Shown here piece by piece: positions 1 through 11,419 of a stretch of 64,000 nt of DNA. Source of the DNA: Strix aluco (lineage: Eukaryota > Chordata > Aves > Strigiformes > Strigidae). The position numbers and the translations under genes were made by a program. Below the pieces are notes generated by a model. It did no database searches. It had not been told where the DNA came from and saw only the letters and a program-made list of their open reading frames with translations. The stretch is taken from contig NC_133971.1 of the NCBI RefSeq assembly GCF_031877795.1, positions 63,424,463-63,488,462 of the forward strand, in the 5' to 3' direction. Numbering within the stretch: position 1 is the stretch's first letter; every line of letters starts with the position of its first letter.

Positions 1-549
1 AACTGGGAGTTATACACAGACGGCAGCAGCTTTGTGAAACGTGGAGTTCAATACTCTGGATATGCTGTAACAACAGACAACTCGATTGTAGAGGAAAATG
101 CATTGTCTGGCACCACTTCAGCTCAAAAGACAGAACTCATTGCTTTAACTAGAGATCTTGAATTAAGTGAAAAGAAGAAAAACATCTGGACTGAATCAAA
201 GTGTGCTTTTGGAGTAGTACATGTCCATGGAGTCTTGTGGAAAGAAAGAGGATTATTGTCCTCTCAGGGAGCAAATATTAAATGTCAGGATGAAATTTCG
301 CAATTATTGCAAGCAGTTCAGAAACCAACTCAGGTAGCAATCATGCACTGTAAAGCACATCAGGTTGGGAATACAAAAGAAATCGGAGGAAATAACTTAG
401 CAGATAGGACTGCCAGAAGAGCAGCGGAAGAAATAACATCACAAATGGCATTGATTCCAACCCAGACAGTAGTTTTCCCAAGGGAGAAACCTAAATATTC
501 AGAAGAAGATGATAAATTGGGGCAATTATTTATGCTAGGAAAATTTTAG
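1..549 (+). pseudogene. pol: ERV-A pol: RNase H domain (partial, window edge)
   Basis: This is the end of a retroviral reverse transcriptase/RNase H reading frame that enters from outside the window in frame 1. Seen: the YTDGSS block holding the first catalytic Asp (codons near 13-30), the TELIAL block with the catalytic Glu, an NIWTES block where the family normally has Asp-Ser, and the MHCKAH / LADRTA blocks near the C-terminal end. In this family RNase H removes the RNA strand during reverse transcription. The Asp-to-Glu change at the third acidic site would be expected to weaken or abolish activity. The frame stops at 547-549, before the integrase frame starts, so pol is already broken here. 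Domain style and order (RNase H, HHCC integrase, env) fit a gammaretrovirus-like class I avian ERV. The domain call is firm; the family name is only approximate. Confidence 0.88.
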
Positions 550-560
550 CTGGATGGTGG

Positions 561-1636
561 GTGATGTCTAATGGACAAGTAATAATACCACCTCTTCTAA
601 TGAGAGAAATAATTCAGGTAAAACATCAGGAATGTCATTGGGGTGTAGAGGCTTTGGTAACCCTTTTAAAAAGACAAGTAGTATCAGTTAAGATGCTAGG
701 AACTGCCAAAATGATAACTGCAAAATTCAAAGCATGCTTGAAAAATAATCCAGTACTAAAGAAAAAAGGTTCAAATGGGTAAACTCAAATCTGGAACTGA
801 ACAGGAGACTATTGGCAAGTAGACTTTTCAGAGTTGCCTAGACAAAATGGGTATCGGTACCTTCTGGTGGGGGTTGATACTTTTACAGGATGGCCAGAAG
901 CCTTTCGTTGTCATACTACTCAGGCAAAAGAGGTTGTAAAATGGTTACTACAAGAAATAATCCTGAGATTTGGAGTCCCTATTGGGATGTCTTCAGATAG
1001 AGGCCCACACTTTGTTGCTGAAGTACTACTACAAAGTTTTTGTAAAACTCTGGGAATTACTTGGGATTTACATACTCCATGGAGGCCACAATCCAGCGGA
1101 AAGGTAGAAAGAATGAATCAGACTCTAAAAAGGCAAATTAGCAAAATATGTCAAGAAACTAATTTAAAGTGGCCTCAGGCACTTCCACTGTCATTGTTGC
1201 AAATCAGGGTACAACCAAAAAGTGGCACATCAGTTAGTCCTTATGAATTACTATATGGGAAACCATATGAATCTCTGGAACCAAATCCAAATATGCATGT
1301 AAAAGGAAAACAAGATACGTATAATTATTTACTCTTCTTAGGAAAAACCCCATCTGCAATCCAAAACGCAGTAGTGTGGGACAGACCTTTGCCCTGGAAA
1401 ATCCAGTACATGACTTTCAACCTCGAGACTACATCTACATGAAGACGTGGACTCCTGAACCCTTACAAGACTGCTGGAAAGGACCCTTTCAAATACTGCT
1501 GACTACCTTTACAGCTATCAAAATCGCAGACTCAGATGCGTGGATACACTATACTAGAGCGGAGAAGGCACCCCCTTCCTGGAAGATCATTAGTAGGGAT
1601 CCAGGAACTTCAAAACTGACTCTAAAATATACTTAA
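561..1636 (+). pseudogene. pol: ERV-A pol: integrase (broken in three frames)
   Basis: Integrase joins viral DNA to the host chromosome. Three pieces are visible. The zinc-binding N-terminal domain (561-782) has an His-x3-His type pair (KHQECHWG) but a damaged cysteine pair (KACLKNN). The catalytic core (about 808-1370) has Asp at 822-824 (QVDF), Asp at 996-998 (SSDRGPHF) and Glu at 1107-1109 (GKVERMN), so the acidic triad survives. The C-terminal domain (1380-1636) has the FQPRDYIYMKTW and KGPFQILLTT blocks. A stop at 780-782 separates the first two pieces, and a frame change near 1370-1440 separates the last two. It lies directly between RNase H and env, as expected. It is non-functional as it stands, but it preserves the core better than the copy at 62860-63883. 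Confidence 0.9.
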
Positions 1637-1649
1637 CTTTATATATCGA

Positions 1650-3330
1650 TTGGAAATTGTTTTAGATTTTATTTTAATCTGGAAACTAATGCTGGTGGAA
1701 TTCTGGTTAGAGGTAACAATCAAAAGACAAAACACGACTGAGAATTATGAGGAAATATTAGACCTGAAGGTGAGGAATAGAAGGCAGGTAGAAACAGAAC
1801 AGCTAATATACCTCCCAAAGAAAACACCAGAAGAAAATTTGATGTTGGGATTAATTAAGGAATTTGCCAATTTGCGGAACGTAACACAAATTACTGCTTG
1901 TTTACCGATACCAAGAGCAGTAGATGAATCTGTTCCATGGGGAATTTTAACCATGAATTTGACCAGTTTAAGACACAAAAATGAGACTACTCATTGCGAA
2001 CACAAAACCTGGTGTTCAGTGGTATGAACAAGTGAAAAATATCAGGAAACAGTGGAAGTCCTCAGGAAATAAAGCAGGTTGTGGAAAATGGTTAAATGGT
2101 GTTTTCACAAAAATGGGAAGATATTGAACTGTTGGGTGGTGTTCTTATGATGAACAAATTAGAAATAATGTGAGCAGAAACATCATGGAATGGAAGTGTG
2201 ACAAAACCAATCAGACTGCACTAGAGGAAGAGGAGCAATGGGATTCTATATGGTGCATGACTATATTTTCTCAGCTACAACATATGGCTAGAACTCCTTG
2301 GTGTTTTACTTGGGATGGGACAATTTTTGCAGCCTTTCCATCAGTAAATGATAAAGGAAGCACACTGAGAGAAAACAAAAATTTAGTGTCTTGGTGGAAA
2401 TGTGAGGAGGTATATAACTGCAGCAATGTAGACCTAATAATACAGAGAATTCCTCCTTTGGCTGCTGTCTTAAGACATGGGTGTCTTTCCCAAGGACTTA
2501 AAGATGGTCTTAATTTAACCAAAACCTATACACCCAAAGGAAGAACAATATTTATCTGTAGAAGATCTGCAATTCAGAGCCCAGGACATCTGGTTTGGGC
2601 AATGAGTGACGGAACACGGACAACACATATGCCCCTGGATGGAAAAGTAAAACAAATTTAGGTATGCCAATGTTGTGTCCAATTTGGAAGAAATATCCCT
2701 TTAAAGGCTCCTTAGAAAATTTTAAATTAAAGCAGGTTAAAAAATCAGAGACAGATGAAACATAGAATGAACCCTTGATGGGAGTAAAAATTGGCTGGGT
2801 CTAGAATCCCTTTTGAATCCCATGGCATCATATAGAAACAGGCAATGGCTGTATCAACTGACTGGACAAGTAGAAAGACTGGCAAATGTCACAAGGAAAG
2901 GATTTAAGGAATTAAATTTACAATTACAGGCAACCTCAGGAATGACTTTGCAAACCAGAATGGCACTAGATATGCTCTTGCTCAAAACTAGAGTAGAACA
3001 TTGCTGTATACCTATCCCAAATGTAACACAAGATGTAGAACATGACCTAGGCTTACCTGGAAAAATTAAGGAAGATACTGAAAAAGTCCGAGAAGATATG
3101 TCAGAAGATTGGATAGACTAAATTTTAGTGGATTGGGTTGGAATTTAAGTTCATGGATAAAATCATTAATTGGTACATTATTTATTTGCTGGATGTTTTC
3201 CTGATGATAATGTTGATTTACTCCTGCTTGAAGAAACAAATCCAGAGAAAAATTGCATTCAATCGCATGATCATACAAGAAATCCCGAGACTTCCACCAG
3301 CATATGGTGAGACAGAAATGTTGTAGACTC
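1650..3330 (+). pseudogene. env: ERV-A env remnant (SU and TM)
   Basis: This is an envelope glycoprotein remnant following integrase. Three open stretches (1650-2027, 2170-2661, 2813-3121) are separated by stops and frame changes, so no envelope protein can be made. The first two carry several N-glycosylation sequons (for example NVTQ, NLTS, NETT) and cysteines typical of a surface subunit. The third resembles a transmembrane subunit: a helical stretch, an LQTRMALDMLLL block in the position of the immunosuppressive-like helix of gammaretroviral-type envelopes, then a Cys-Cys pair near 3000. The upstream cysteine of the usual CX6CC motif is not visible. A tryptophan-rich membrane-proximal segment and a hydrophobic anchor follow in another frame (about 3130-3215) and end at stop codons. 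Confidence 0.8.
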
Positions 3331-3366
3331 TGGTATGAAAGTATTGAAATGCTATTCAAAACTTTC

Positions 3367-3378
3367 AAAGGGGGGAAA
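3367..3378 (+). other. Polypurine tract of ERV-A
   Basis: A 12-nt purine run (AAAGGGGGGAAA) lies just after the env remnant and immediately before the 3' LTR, where retroviruses prime plus-strand DNA synthesis. Its position and composition fit; function is inferred. Confidence 0.75.
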
Positions 3379-3769
3379 TCTTACTGATTTGTTATTAATC
3401 TGAGCTGATTTTAATGATTTTTGGTGATTTGGATTTAAATAAGGAATGATGTAGAGTAACCATACAAACAGTTATGCTGCTACAAAGTCCTTTGTAAATT
3501 CCCAGGCTAAGGCCGCATAGGCTGGTAATAATCATTAACCTGATTTCTATTCAAAGAATAAGACTCATGATGAGGTACCATTGTTAGACTGTTCGGTAGC
3601 GACGATTTATTGCCCTGTAGACCAGGTGTTCTAAAAGTTACATTGTGAAAGGGCCTCGAAGCATGTTAAAATCACCATGTGAGCCAAAGTCCTTGAGTCA
3701 AGGGCACTGGAGGGTCTTTCTTTTAGGTCAGTAGTCCGTGGTGGTCACAAAAGCAGCCCCCCGACTCAT
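3379..3769 (+). repeat. ERV-A 3' LTR, truncated
   Basis: This is the U3 part of an LTR directly downstream of the polypurine tract. It matches, as a reverse complement and over almost its whole length, the first 350 or so bases of the complete LTR at 5488-6120, with only scattered differences. The usual TG start has decayed to TC. The match ends at about 3769 inside U3, where the 3' end of a CR1 begins. The TATA and polyadenylation regions seen in the complete copy are absent, and the rest of this LTR is not found on the far side of the CR1. Confidence 0.85.
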
Positions 3770-5055
3770 ACAGAATCACAGAATCATTCAGGTTGGAAAA
3801 GACCCTTGGGATCATCCAGTCCAACCATCAGCCCTACTCTACAAAGTTCTGCCCTACACCATATCCACCAACATCTCATCTAAACCACCCTTAAACACAT
3901 CCAGGGATGGGGACTCCACCACCTCCCTGGACAGTCTATTCCACTGTCTGACCACTCTTTCTGGGAAAAATGTTTTCCTAATGTCCAGTCTGAACCTCCC
4001 CTGTTGGAGTTTAAAGCCATTCCCTCTTGTTCTATTGTTAATTACCTGTGAGAAGAGACCAGCACCAACCTCTCTACAATGTCCTTTCAGGTAGCTGTAG
4101 AGAGTGATGAGGTCTCCCCTCAGCCTTCTCCTCCTCAAACTAAACAGTCCCAGCTCCTTCAATCGCTCCTTATTGGATTTGTTCTCCAGGCCCTTCACCA
4201 GCTTCGTTGCCCTCCTCTGCACTCGCTCCAGCACCTCGATATCTCTCTCATATTGAGGTGCCCAAAACTGGACACAATACTCCAGGTGTGGCCTCACCAG
4301 TGCAGAGTACAGGGGGACTATCACCTCCCTACTTCTGCTGGTCACACTATTTCTAATACAAGCCAGGATGCCGTTGGCTTTCTTGGCCACCTGGGCACAC
4401 TGCTGGCTCGTGTTCAGCTGTTTGTCAATTAGAACCCCCAGATCCTTCTCTTCCACACAGCTCTCCAGCCACACCTCCCCAAGCCTGTAGCGATGCATGG
4501 GGTTGTCGTGGCCCAAGTGCAGGACCAGGCACTTGGCCTTGTTGAAGCTCATCCCGTTGACAGTGGCCCACCGATCCAATCTATCCAAGTCTCTCTGTAG
4601 AGCCTCTCTATCCTCATGCAGATCGACACTCCCGCTTAACTTGGTGTCATCTGCGAACTTACTGATGATACACTCTATGTCCTTATCAAGATCATCAATA
4701 AAGATGTTGAACAGAAATGGTCCCAGCACCGAGCCCTGAGGACACCACTTGTGATCAGCTGCCACCTGGATTTAACTCCATTGACCACCACTCTCTGGGA
4801 CCGTCCATCCAGCCAGTGCTTGACCCAGCAGACCATTCGCTCATCCAGGCCATGAGCAGCCAGTTTTTCTGTGAGAATCCTATGGGGAACTGTGTCGAAT
4901 GCTTTTCAAAAATCCAGGTAGACAATATCCACAGCATTTCCCTCAGCCAATAGTCGGGTCATCTTGTCATAGAAGGAGATCAGGTTTGTCAGGCAGGACC
5001 TGCCTTTCATAAACGCATGCTGACTAGGTCTGATCCCCTGGTTGTCCATTATGCT
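3770..5055 (-). mobile_element. CR1 LINE, 5'-truncated, minus strand
   Basis: The minus strand encodes the C-terminal half of a CR1 reverse transcriptase. An open stretch of 303 codons (4765 to 3854) contains QGSVLGP, the FADDTKL catalytic block, the HLGHDNP block, and the thumb and C-terminal blocks of CR1 ending near [10 protein letters not shown]. It is followed by the short CR1 3' UTR and the AGAATCACAGAAT terminus at about 3770-3790. Earlier RT sequence (4766-5050) is recognisable but carries stops. The 5' end is truncated near 5055, the usual result of target-primed reverse transcription. The 3' terminus abuts the ERV-A LTR directly. Confidence 0.93.
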
Positions 5056-5087
5056 TATCGATAAGTTTTTTTATCCTGTTTGGGTGA

Positions 5088-5200
5088 CACCTTTGGCTAG
5101 TTGGGGTCACCTGTCCTGGCCACATTCTCTCCCAGCTTCCTGTGCACTTGCTCGCTGACAGAGCTGGCAAAACTGTCCAGCATAAGGCATCAGTGCTAAC
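5088..5200 (-). repeat. LTR fragment (same family as 8683-9262)
   Basis: The block with CTTTGGCTAGTTGGGGTCA, CTCCCAGCTTCCTGTGCAC and AGAGCTGGCAAAACTG is shared with 9033-9118 in the same orientation, so this is a broken piece of that LTR family. Both ends are missing. The stretch 5200-5487 that follows holds nothing I recognise except a short tandem duplication. Confidence 0.7.
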
Positions 5201-5300
5201 AATTGTATTCGTAGCAAGGAGATCCTGTATTTGTAATCTGCTTTATAGCCTGTTCTGCACAAATGCAACATTTCTAGTTTTGCCCAATCGTTTTTAAAGT

Positions 5301-5360
5301 GAGCTTAATCATATCTTCATGTGAAGCTCTATGAGCTTAATCATATCTTCATGTGGAGCC
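5301..5360. repeat. Short tandem duplication, ~32-bp unit, two copies
   Basis: GAGCTTAATCATATCTTCAT followed by GTGAAGC or GTGGAGC occurs twice in a row, at 5301 and 5333. It is a simple local duplication and no function is apparent. Confidence 0.85.
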
Positions 5361-5487
5361 ATGTAAGTATCAGTTCTGCTGCTCCTTTACCATCTGCAGT
5401 TTCTTTCTCCTTTGGGGTTTTGCAATCACTGGGGGACATTACTTCAGTTAGGACTAAGTCATGTCACTACATCTCCCCTAAGGGAAC

Positions 5488-6120
5488 TGTCACCAAAATG
5501 AGATAAAAGCACTTATCGACACCAGTGTGATGTAGATAAGCAGACACTCCTTTATTAATGGCCAGGTGGGGTGTGTAGGGGAGTTGCCTCACCAACAACG
5601 CACTCCTAACTCATGTAGCATGCTGATTATATAGGATACAGTAATACATACTAATCAATTTCTCATACATAAACATGATAATTCCCATAACTCATTTTCT
5701 TATTCCCACCTCTTTCCGGTCATGCGCCCTTGAGTCCTGAAATGAGTCGAGGGGCTGCTTTTGTGACCACCACGGACTACTGACCTAAAAGAAAGACCCT
5801 CCAATGTCCTTGACTCAAGGACTTTGGCTCCCATGGTGATTTTAACATGCTTCGAGGCCCTTTCACAATGTAACTTTTAGAACACCTGGTCTACAGGGCA
5901 ATAAATCGTCGCTACCGAACAGTCTAACAATGGTACCTCATCATGAGTCTTATTCTTTGAATAGAAATCAGGTTAATGATTATTACCAGCCTATGCGGCC
6001 TTAGCCTGGGAATTTACAAAGGACTTTGTAGCAGCATAACTGTTTGTATGGTTACTCTAAATCATTCCTTATTTAAGTCACCAAAAATCATTAAAATCAG
6101 CTCAAATTAAATCAGTAACA
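5488..6120 (-). repeat. Complete solo LTR of the ERV-A family, inverted
   Basis: Read on the minus strand it starts TGTTACTG and ends TTGGTGACA (TG...CA). It has a TATA-like CCTATATAATC, and its AATAAA appears on the plus strand as TTTATT at 5551-5556. The first half is the reverse complement of the ERV-A 3' LTR at 3379-3769. Plus-strand flanks are GAAC and GTAC, a possible 4-bp TSD with one difference. No internal ERV sequence lies beside it, so it is a solo LTR or a rearranged partner of ERV-A. Confidence 0.85.
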
Positions 6121-7763
6121 GTACCTCAGCAGTGTAGGTAGATTATTCCTTGGACATTATCTCAGCTAAAATCAACCACCCACCCCCATGTGAGCATTCC
6201 TTTAAACATCCATACCTGCACTGTTTAGGAACTGCTTAAGCAAGGCAAACGGAAGAGTGGTGGTTTCGATAACGAATATCGAGGAGTACTGCAGTTCTTG
6301 TGATCGTTAGTTTTGCTTCTGTCTTTCCTGCGCTGCTTCTCCAGGCTATGTTCCCTTCTCCTGCCCCTGCTCTCATCGATCTTGCAGCCTGTCATAGGCA
6401 TGCACATACAGTGCAGCTGCATCCCAAATATGTTTATGCATTCAATTTTGTTTCTCCTGGAGGAAGAGATACCACAGAACACTAAATAAAGTTTTCTAAG
6501 AAAAGTTTAAGTGTGAGAGTCAGCAGAAATGAAAATTTGAGTTTCTACAGTACCTTAAACAGTAATCTAAAAGAATCACTGAATTTTTTGTTGGTTTTTT
6601 TTTTCATATCATTTGCCTGCAAGCAATATTGATAATTCTGTTTGAATCCTGGTGAGATACTGTACAAAATTAATATTTTAACTATATTTTTTAGGCAAGG
6701 CTTCAAGTTATACATGAGAGGACCTATTAAAAGTAATACAAGAGTTATTATTATACAAAGCTGCAATTAGAAACAAATGGACCAGGCAGCTCTTACAGTT
6801 ATCTCACTGGCACATTTTTGTGTTACTGAAGCCAAAAAACAGGGCTGAGTATTACTATTATCCCATGTGCTCATGTGAGGAGCCCGCAAATTTTGCTATC
6901 TTTCTAGACAGCTGCAGGTGACCTTGTGCTCCCGCCTCCTGCTGCAGAAACATCTCAAGGGAAAAATAAAGTAAGATTCTGTTTCCTAGCTGTTTTGTCC
7001 CCCAGAAGTGATCTCTAGTCAGCACTAGATAAGCAAGGAAATTAATATTTTGGATGATTTACCTGAATTACATACTGTAGTATCTATAACAGAGGAAAAA
7101 AAGAGGATCTCCTGAAAGGGAGTTTTCCCAGCACTGACGTGTAAACTTAATTGGACTTTGGATTGGTCTTGGTATGGTGTCATGTATGTACAAGCTTGTT
7201 TCATGCTCTGACATTATGAAAATACTGAGTGAAGTTTCACTTGTTTAACACTGAATGTAGCTGATGGGAACAACAGCCCTGCTACATATTGCAGGACTGT
7301 AACTATATTCTCTGTAACTCTTGCTGTTACAGAAAAACATTTGTATTCATATTTTGTTGTTGTTCTGCTTCCTGAAAGCACAGACTGCAGCATTTACTCT
7401 GTTTGACTCTTCTTCAGCGGACATTCCCCAAGTGGAAACAAACAGACAGTATTATCTGATAAATACTCAGATTAGGTAACATGAAGCTAAAATATTTGTC
7501 CATTTCTTCTATAGAAGAGTCATATTTGAATCCCTGACATAACCCTCAGAGTACTGACACATTTGCAGAATGTATTCACCATGATTCTTGTCCACTTTAA
7601 AAGTAAATATGGTATAAATACAAATTATTATTTACATATTAAAAAATATATTTTAACAATACAAAGTTCGCAACAGTAAAAATGTCTCATGTACTCAGAA
7701 TTACAGAATCTATGTTAATTTCCCAGAAACTTTTCCAAATTCTAGAAATTTGGTTATTTAAGT
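6121..7763. other. Non-coding stretch, nothing recognised
   Basis: This is A/T-rich single-copy-looking sequence. A 61-codon open frame at 6300-6485 ends just before ACTAAATAAAG (AATAAA near 6484-6489), which could be the tail of an old transcript or processed copy, but I do not recognise the peptide. The rest shows no exon, RNA gene or repeat that I can support. Confidence 0.4.
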
Positions 7764-8223
7764 TGTAGCGGCCAAAATAACCAGTCAGTGTTCTTCTTTC
7801 TTTCTGCAGGGCGGGGGCCGTTTATTTTTCCAATAGTACATACTTATGCTCTCATTAAAGCTCTTACTTCATAGTTAGCAAACCAGCAATTAGACAGTTA
7901 TCAAGCTTTTCTCCTATCAGCATAAGACCACTGTAACACGCGCTGTGCAGACCAATCACCCTCTCATTCATGCACTGTTCACGCGGCGGTAACTTCTCAC
8001 AGTTCAGTACTTTTCCACAGCTCAGTGTTGCAGCTGTCGGTTGTTTTTCCCTGCCACCTTGGCACAACTCGGCAGTTTCTTATCCTTCTCCCAAAGCCTG
8101 TTTTTCATCAAAGCCGTGCTGCTTCTCAGGGGCTGCGCAGAGCTGACAGGCCGATGTCAACTTGACTCTCTCCCACAGCTGTGCAGGGCTGACAGGCCAA
8201 TGTCGACCTGCCTCTCTCCCACA
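7764..8223 (-). repeat. Solo LTR with perfect 6-bp TSD (TTAAGT)
   Basis: On the minus strand it runs TGTGGGAGAGAGGC... to ...GGCCGCTACA. The AATAAA equivalent is the plus-strand TTTATT at 7821-7826. The same 6 bases, TTAAGT, lie at 7758-7763 and 8224-8229, a clean TSD of the length made by alpha/beta-retrovirus (ERVK-like) integrases. U3 contains a tandem duplication of about 46 bp (8132-8176 and 8177-8223). No internal genes are present. Confidence 0.88.
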
Positions 8224-8682
8224 TTAAGTCAGCATACAAAGAAAACTTTTGCTGTTAAATGGAGCATGTTGGAAGGCTTTTCTTTAAAAATGTCTCAGTC
8301 AGTGAAATTCCTTCCACGATTAGAGGAGGCGAGTCTAAATGTAATGTAGCCTGCTGTGTCTGTGAGATGTGCACATGCCTGATATATACAATTTATGCTG
8401 ACTGTAAAGGTATTAAACTGTAGCTGCAGTGGTATTTTGAAGCTGTGTTAAAGTACGTGTGTATTTCAAATATTAGCTCTAAGAGCAGTAAAGTGTACCA
8501 GAGTCATACTTAATAAGCTGAAAATGTTTTCAGTCAGGTTGTCAGCCACACGGTAAACATCACATTCCTCTGTTCTGGTTTGGTTTCATGAGGTAGAGAA
8601 AACACTCCAGGTTCCCTTGGGCAGCAGTCTGGAGGTGTGAGAGTCCTTCAGGGCTGCCTTGTGCCTCTGAGCAGTGACCCCT

Positions 8683-9262
8683 TGTCCTGGTTCAACCCAA
8701 GCCAGAAGCTAAGCACCACGCAGCTGCTCGCTCACTCCTCTCCCCTCCCAGTCGGATGGAGAGGAGAATTGAAAAAAAAAGGTAAAACTCGTGGGTTGAG
8801 ATAAGAATGGTTTAACAGCTAAAATAAAATAATAAGAACAACAATAATAAAATACTGTAATAATTGTAATGAAAATATAATAAAAAAGAGAGAAATAAAA
8901 CCCAAGAAAAGACAAGTGATGCACAATGCAATTGCTCACCACCCGCTGACAATGTTTGAACAGCAACCCCCCCACCAGCCAACTCCCCCCACTGTCTGTA
9001 CAGAGCATGATGTTCTATGGTATAGAGTATCCCTTTGGCTAGTTGGGGTCAGCTGTCTTGGCCATGCTCCCTCCCAGCTTCCTGTGCACCTGCTTGCTGA
9101 TAGAGCTGGCAAAACTGAAAAATCCTTGAGTTAAGATAAGCGCTACATTGCAACACCTAAAGCATCAGTGTGTTATGAACATTATCCTCACACCAAATCC
9201 AAAACACAGCACTGTACCAGCTACTAGGAAGAAAATTTACTATCCCAGACGAAACCAGGATA
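8683..9262 (-). repeat. Solo LTR with 4-bp TSD (CCCT)
   Basis: On the minus strand it begins TATCCTGGTTTCGTCTGGG and ends GGGTTGAACCAGGACA, the paired ends of an LTR type that I recall as widespread in birds. The internal A/T-rich block (8820-8890) and the GGTCAGCTGTC / CTCCCAGCTTCC blocks also fit that type. CCCT flanks both ends (8679-8682 and 9263-9266). The stretch 8224-8682 before it holds nothing recognised. Confidence 0.82.
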
Positions 9263-11400
9263 CCCTTCTGGCTGATATAACAATGGCACTTACAGGCTTT
9301 TCTATACAAAGGAAGTATATCACATACGCACACTCTATCTATCAGGCCAAAGCTGCCAAGAGCAAAGAGGAACAATGTTGATCCTCAGTTTCACAAGTAA
9401 AGTGTCTGACATCAACTGAGGCACAGTTTGAAGGCAAATTATTTTCTTAATTTCTTTTTCAGCCTAGTAGAGCAAAATGAATTCAATCACACAAGTAGCA
9501 GCAAGAAATCTCACACGTAAGCAAATGTCAGAGAAATCTGATGGCATGATTAGTGAAGATTAACTTCAATATAGAAGCTAATCTTCCCATTGAAACCACA
9601 CAAAATATTATATTTTTAATAATGAGATTTTAATAGATTCCACTATTTTATATATATATATTTATTTAAATGTATATAGGAAATGCTACATCAATATTTA
9701 TTTTTTAATTAAATGGAAGCAACAACCTAAAACCACACACTGGTGGAAATTAAGCATAGAATTGGCAAGATAAACATTTTGTTTTCACTGGGTAATTATA
9801 ATAAGCAAACTGATCAGGCCAGCCCCTACTACTACAGTATTTGTTTCCATTTAATTTTTATGGTGTTAGCCAGCCTACTCTGCTGAGGAAGACACATCTA
9901 ATTTCATCTCATGTGATAGGCTGGGAAGCTAAATTGCAGTAGTTTCAACAACAAAAAGTTAAAGCTTGCAGCTTCTGAGGAAAAAGGAAGGCCTCCTTAC
10001 AAATAGTTTGGACTATAAATATATCCTTTTAATTTGGGAGGTGAAACACATGCTATGCATAACTCTTTTGGGAATAAAAAAAAAAAAGCTTGGCTTCAGG
10101 CACATTAACTGCAAAACAAATACTGGGGGGTGTGGAGGGAAGAATAATATATATTTTTATGATTAAAGGAAAACTCAGTGACTTTAAAACCCAGCACTAA
10201 AGTAAATCCTGGAATAGACAGAATCAAGGCCAGGACTAAACACCTGCAGAGAGCTCAGTTTGTACACCAATAAAATCTCACAAACTTTGTCTCTTGTACT
10301 GCCTGTGAATACAGATCCTTTCACTCTAGTGCCAGCTGCAGTGTAAAACTACCTTGGACCATAATCCTACTTTGTTGACAATTTTATGTTGCAGTAGGTC
10401 CTATAGAGATTTTTTTTTTCCCAGCTGCTATCACTCTTTTTAACCAGCTTTGCTATTTTTCCAGTGGGCTGGAAAAGAACAAATTGTAGTAACAGGCAGA
10501 GGAGGAAAAAGGAGAAACAGATAATGGTTGGTGTCAACAAAGGCACCATGTGGGAAAAAGCAGGAGCTCCCCGCTACAGCTAAATTACCTTTAGTAATAC
10601 ACACTCCTGTGGCTGGAATACTCTTTTTTTTTTTTCCTTTGAGGGGATGTCACTTAACGGTGGAAATTTGCAAAAATTGTTTTGCTAAGCTAACTGAACT
10701 GAGAATGAATGTCCAGGAACTGAGAGGGGGCACCCACCTCCCATAGGGGTGATCTCATGTCTGGTGGAAAACTACTGAGTTTCTGGAATCTTGTCATGGC
10801 TCATTCTAGAAGGAACCTTACTAAAAGACTTTGAAGAAACATGAGTAGGGGGAAATCTTAGTGTTTTCCTATTGACAAGCCCTCTCTACAGGACCTTCTG
10901 TGAGAGGGACAGTTGGGTTTACAGTCGAGACTTTGAACTGTTCACCGTGCTCCTCTTTCCAGTTTCTACTTTCTAACATTGAGCTGACAATGCCCAGTGG
11001 TCCTAATGTAAACTGACCTCCAGAAGATGCAGCCTACTTAATTACTTGTGAAGGGATAGTGCTGAATGTGACTTTTTCATTCATTGCACTCATAGGACTG
11101 AAGGATTCATACTTTTCCTGAAGAATTCACATTCAACTTGTGATTAAAGACACAACATCTCACTTTAAATAAACCTTCAGGAGCCAGACTAACATCAGAT
11201 AAAGAATATTCAAATGCTAACCTGGGTTGAATCCCAATAATTTCATTTTGAATATTGGAATGAGAGTACTCATCTGAGGCAACTCAGGCCCATGCAGGAT
11301 CAGCAGTCAAGCATCGTTTTCAAATTACAGTGTGCAGCCTACAGAGAATGGAAGAGTAAACTGGGAATAGGAAATACCTGGCACAGCAAAATCACTTCTT
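9263..11400. other. A/T-rich non-coding stretch upstream of the lamin CpG island
   Basis: No coding region, RNA gene or recognisable transposon was seen. It contains short A/T simple repeats (for example TATATATATATTTATTTAAA near 9650) and A or T homopolymer runs. Base composition changes abruptly to very GC-rich at about 11420. Confidence 0.5.
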
Positions 11401-11419
11401 CTCTCGCAGGCAGAAGCTG

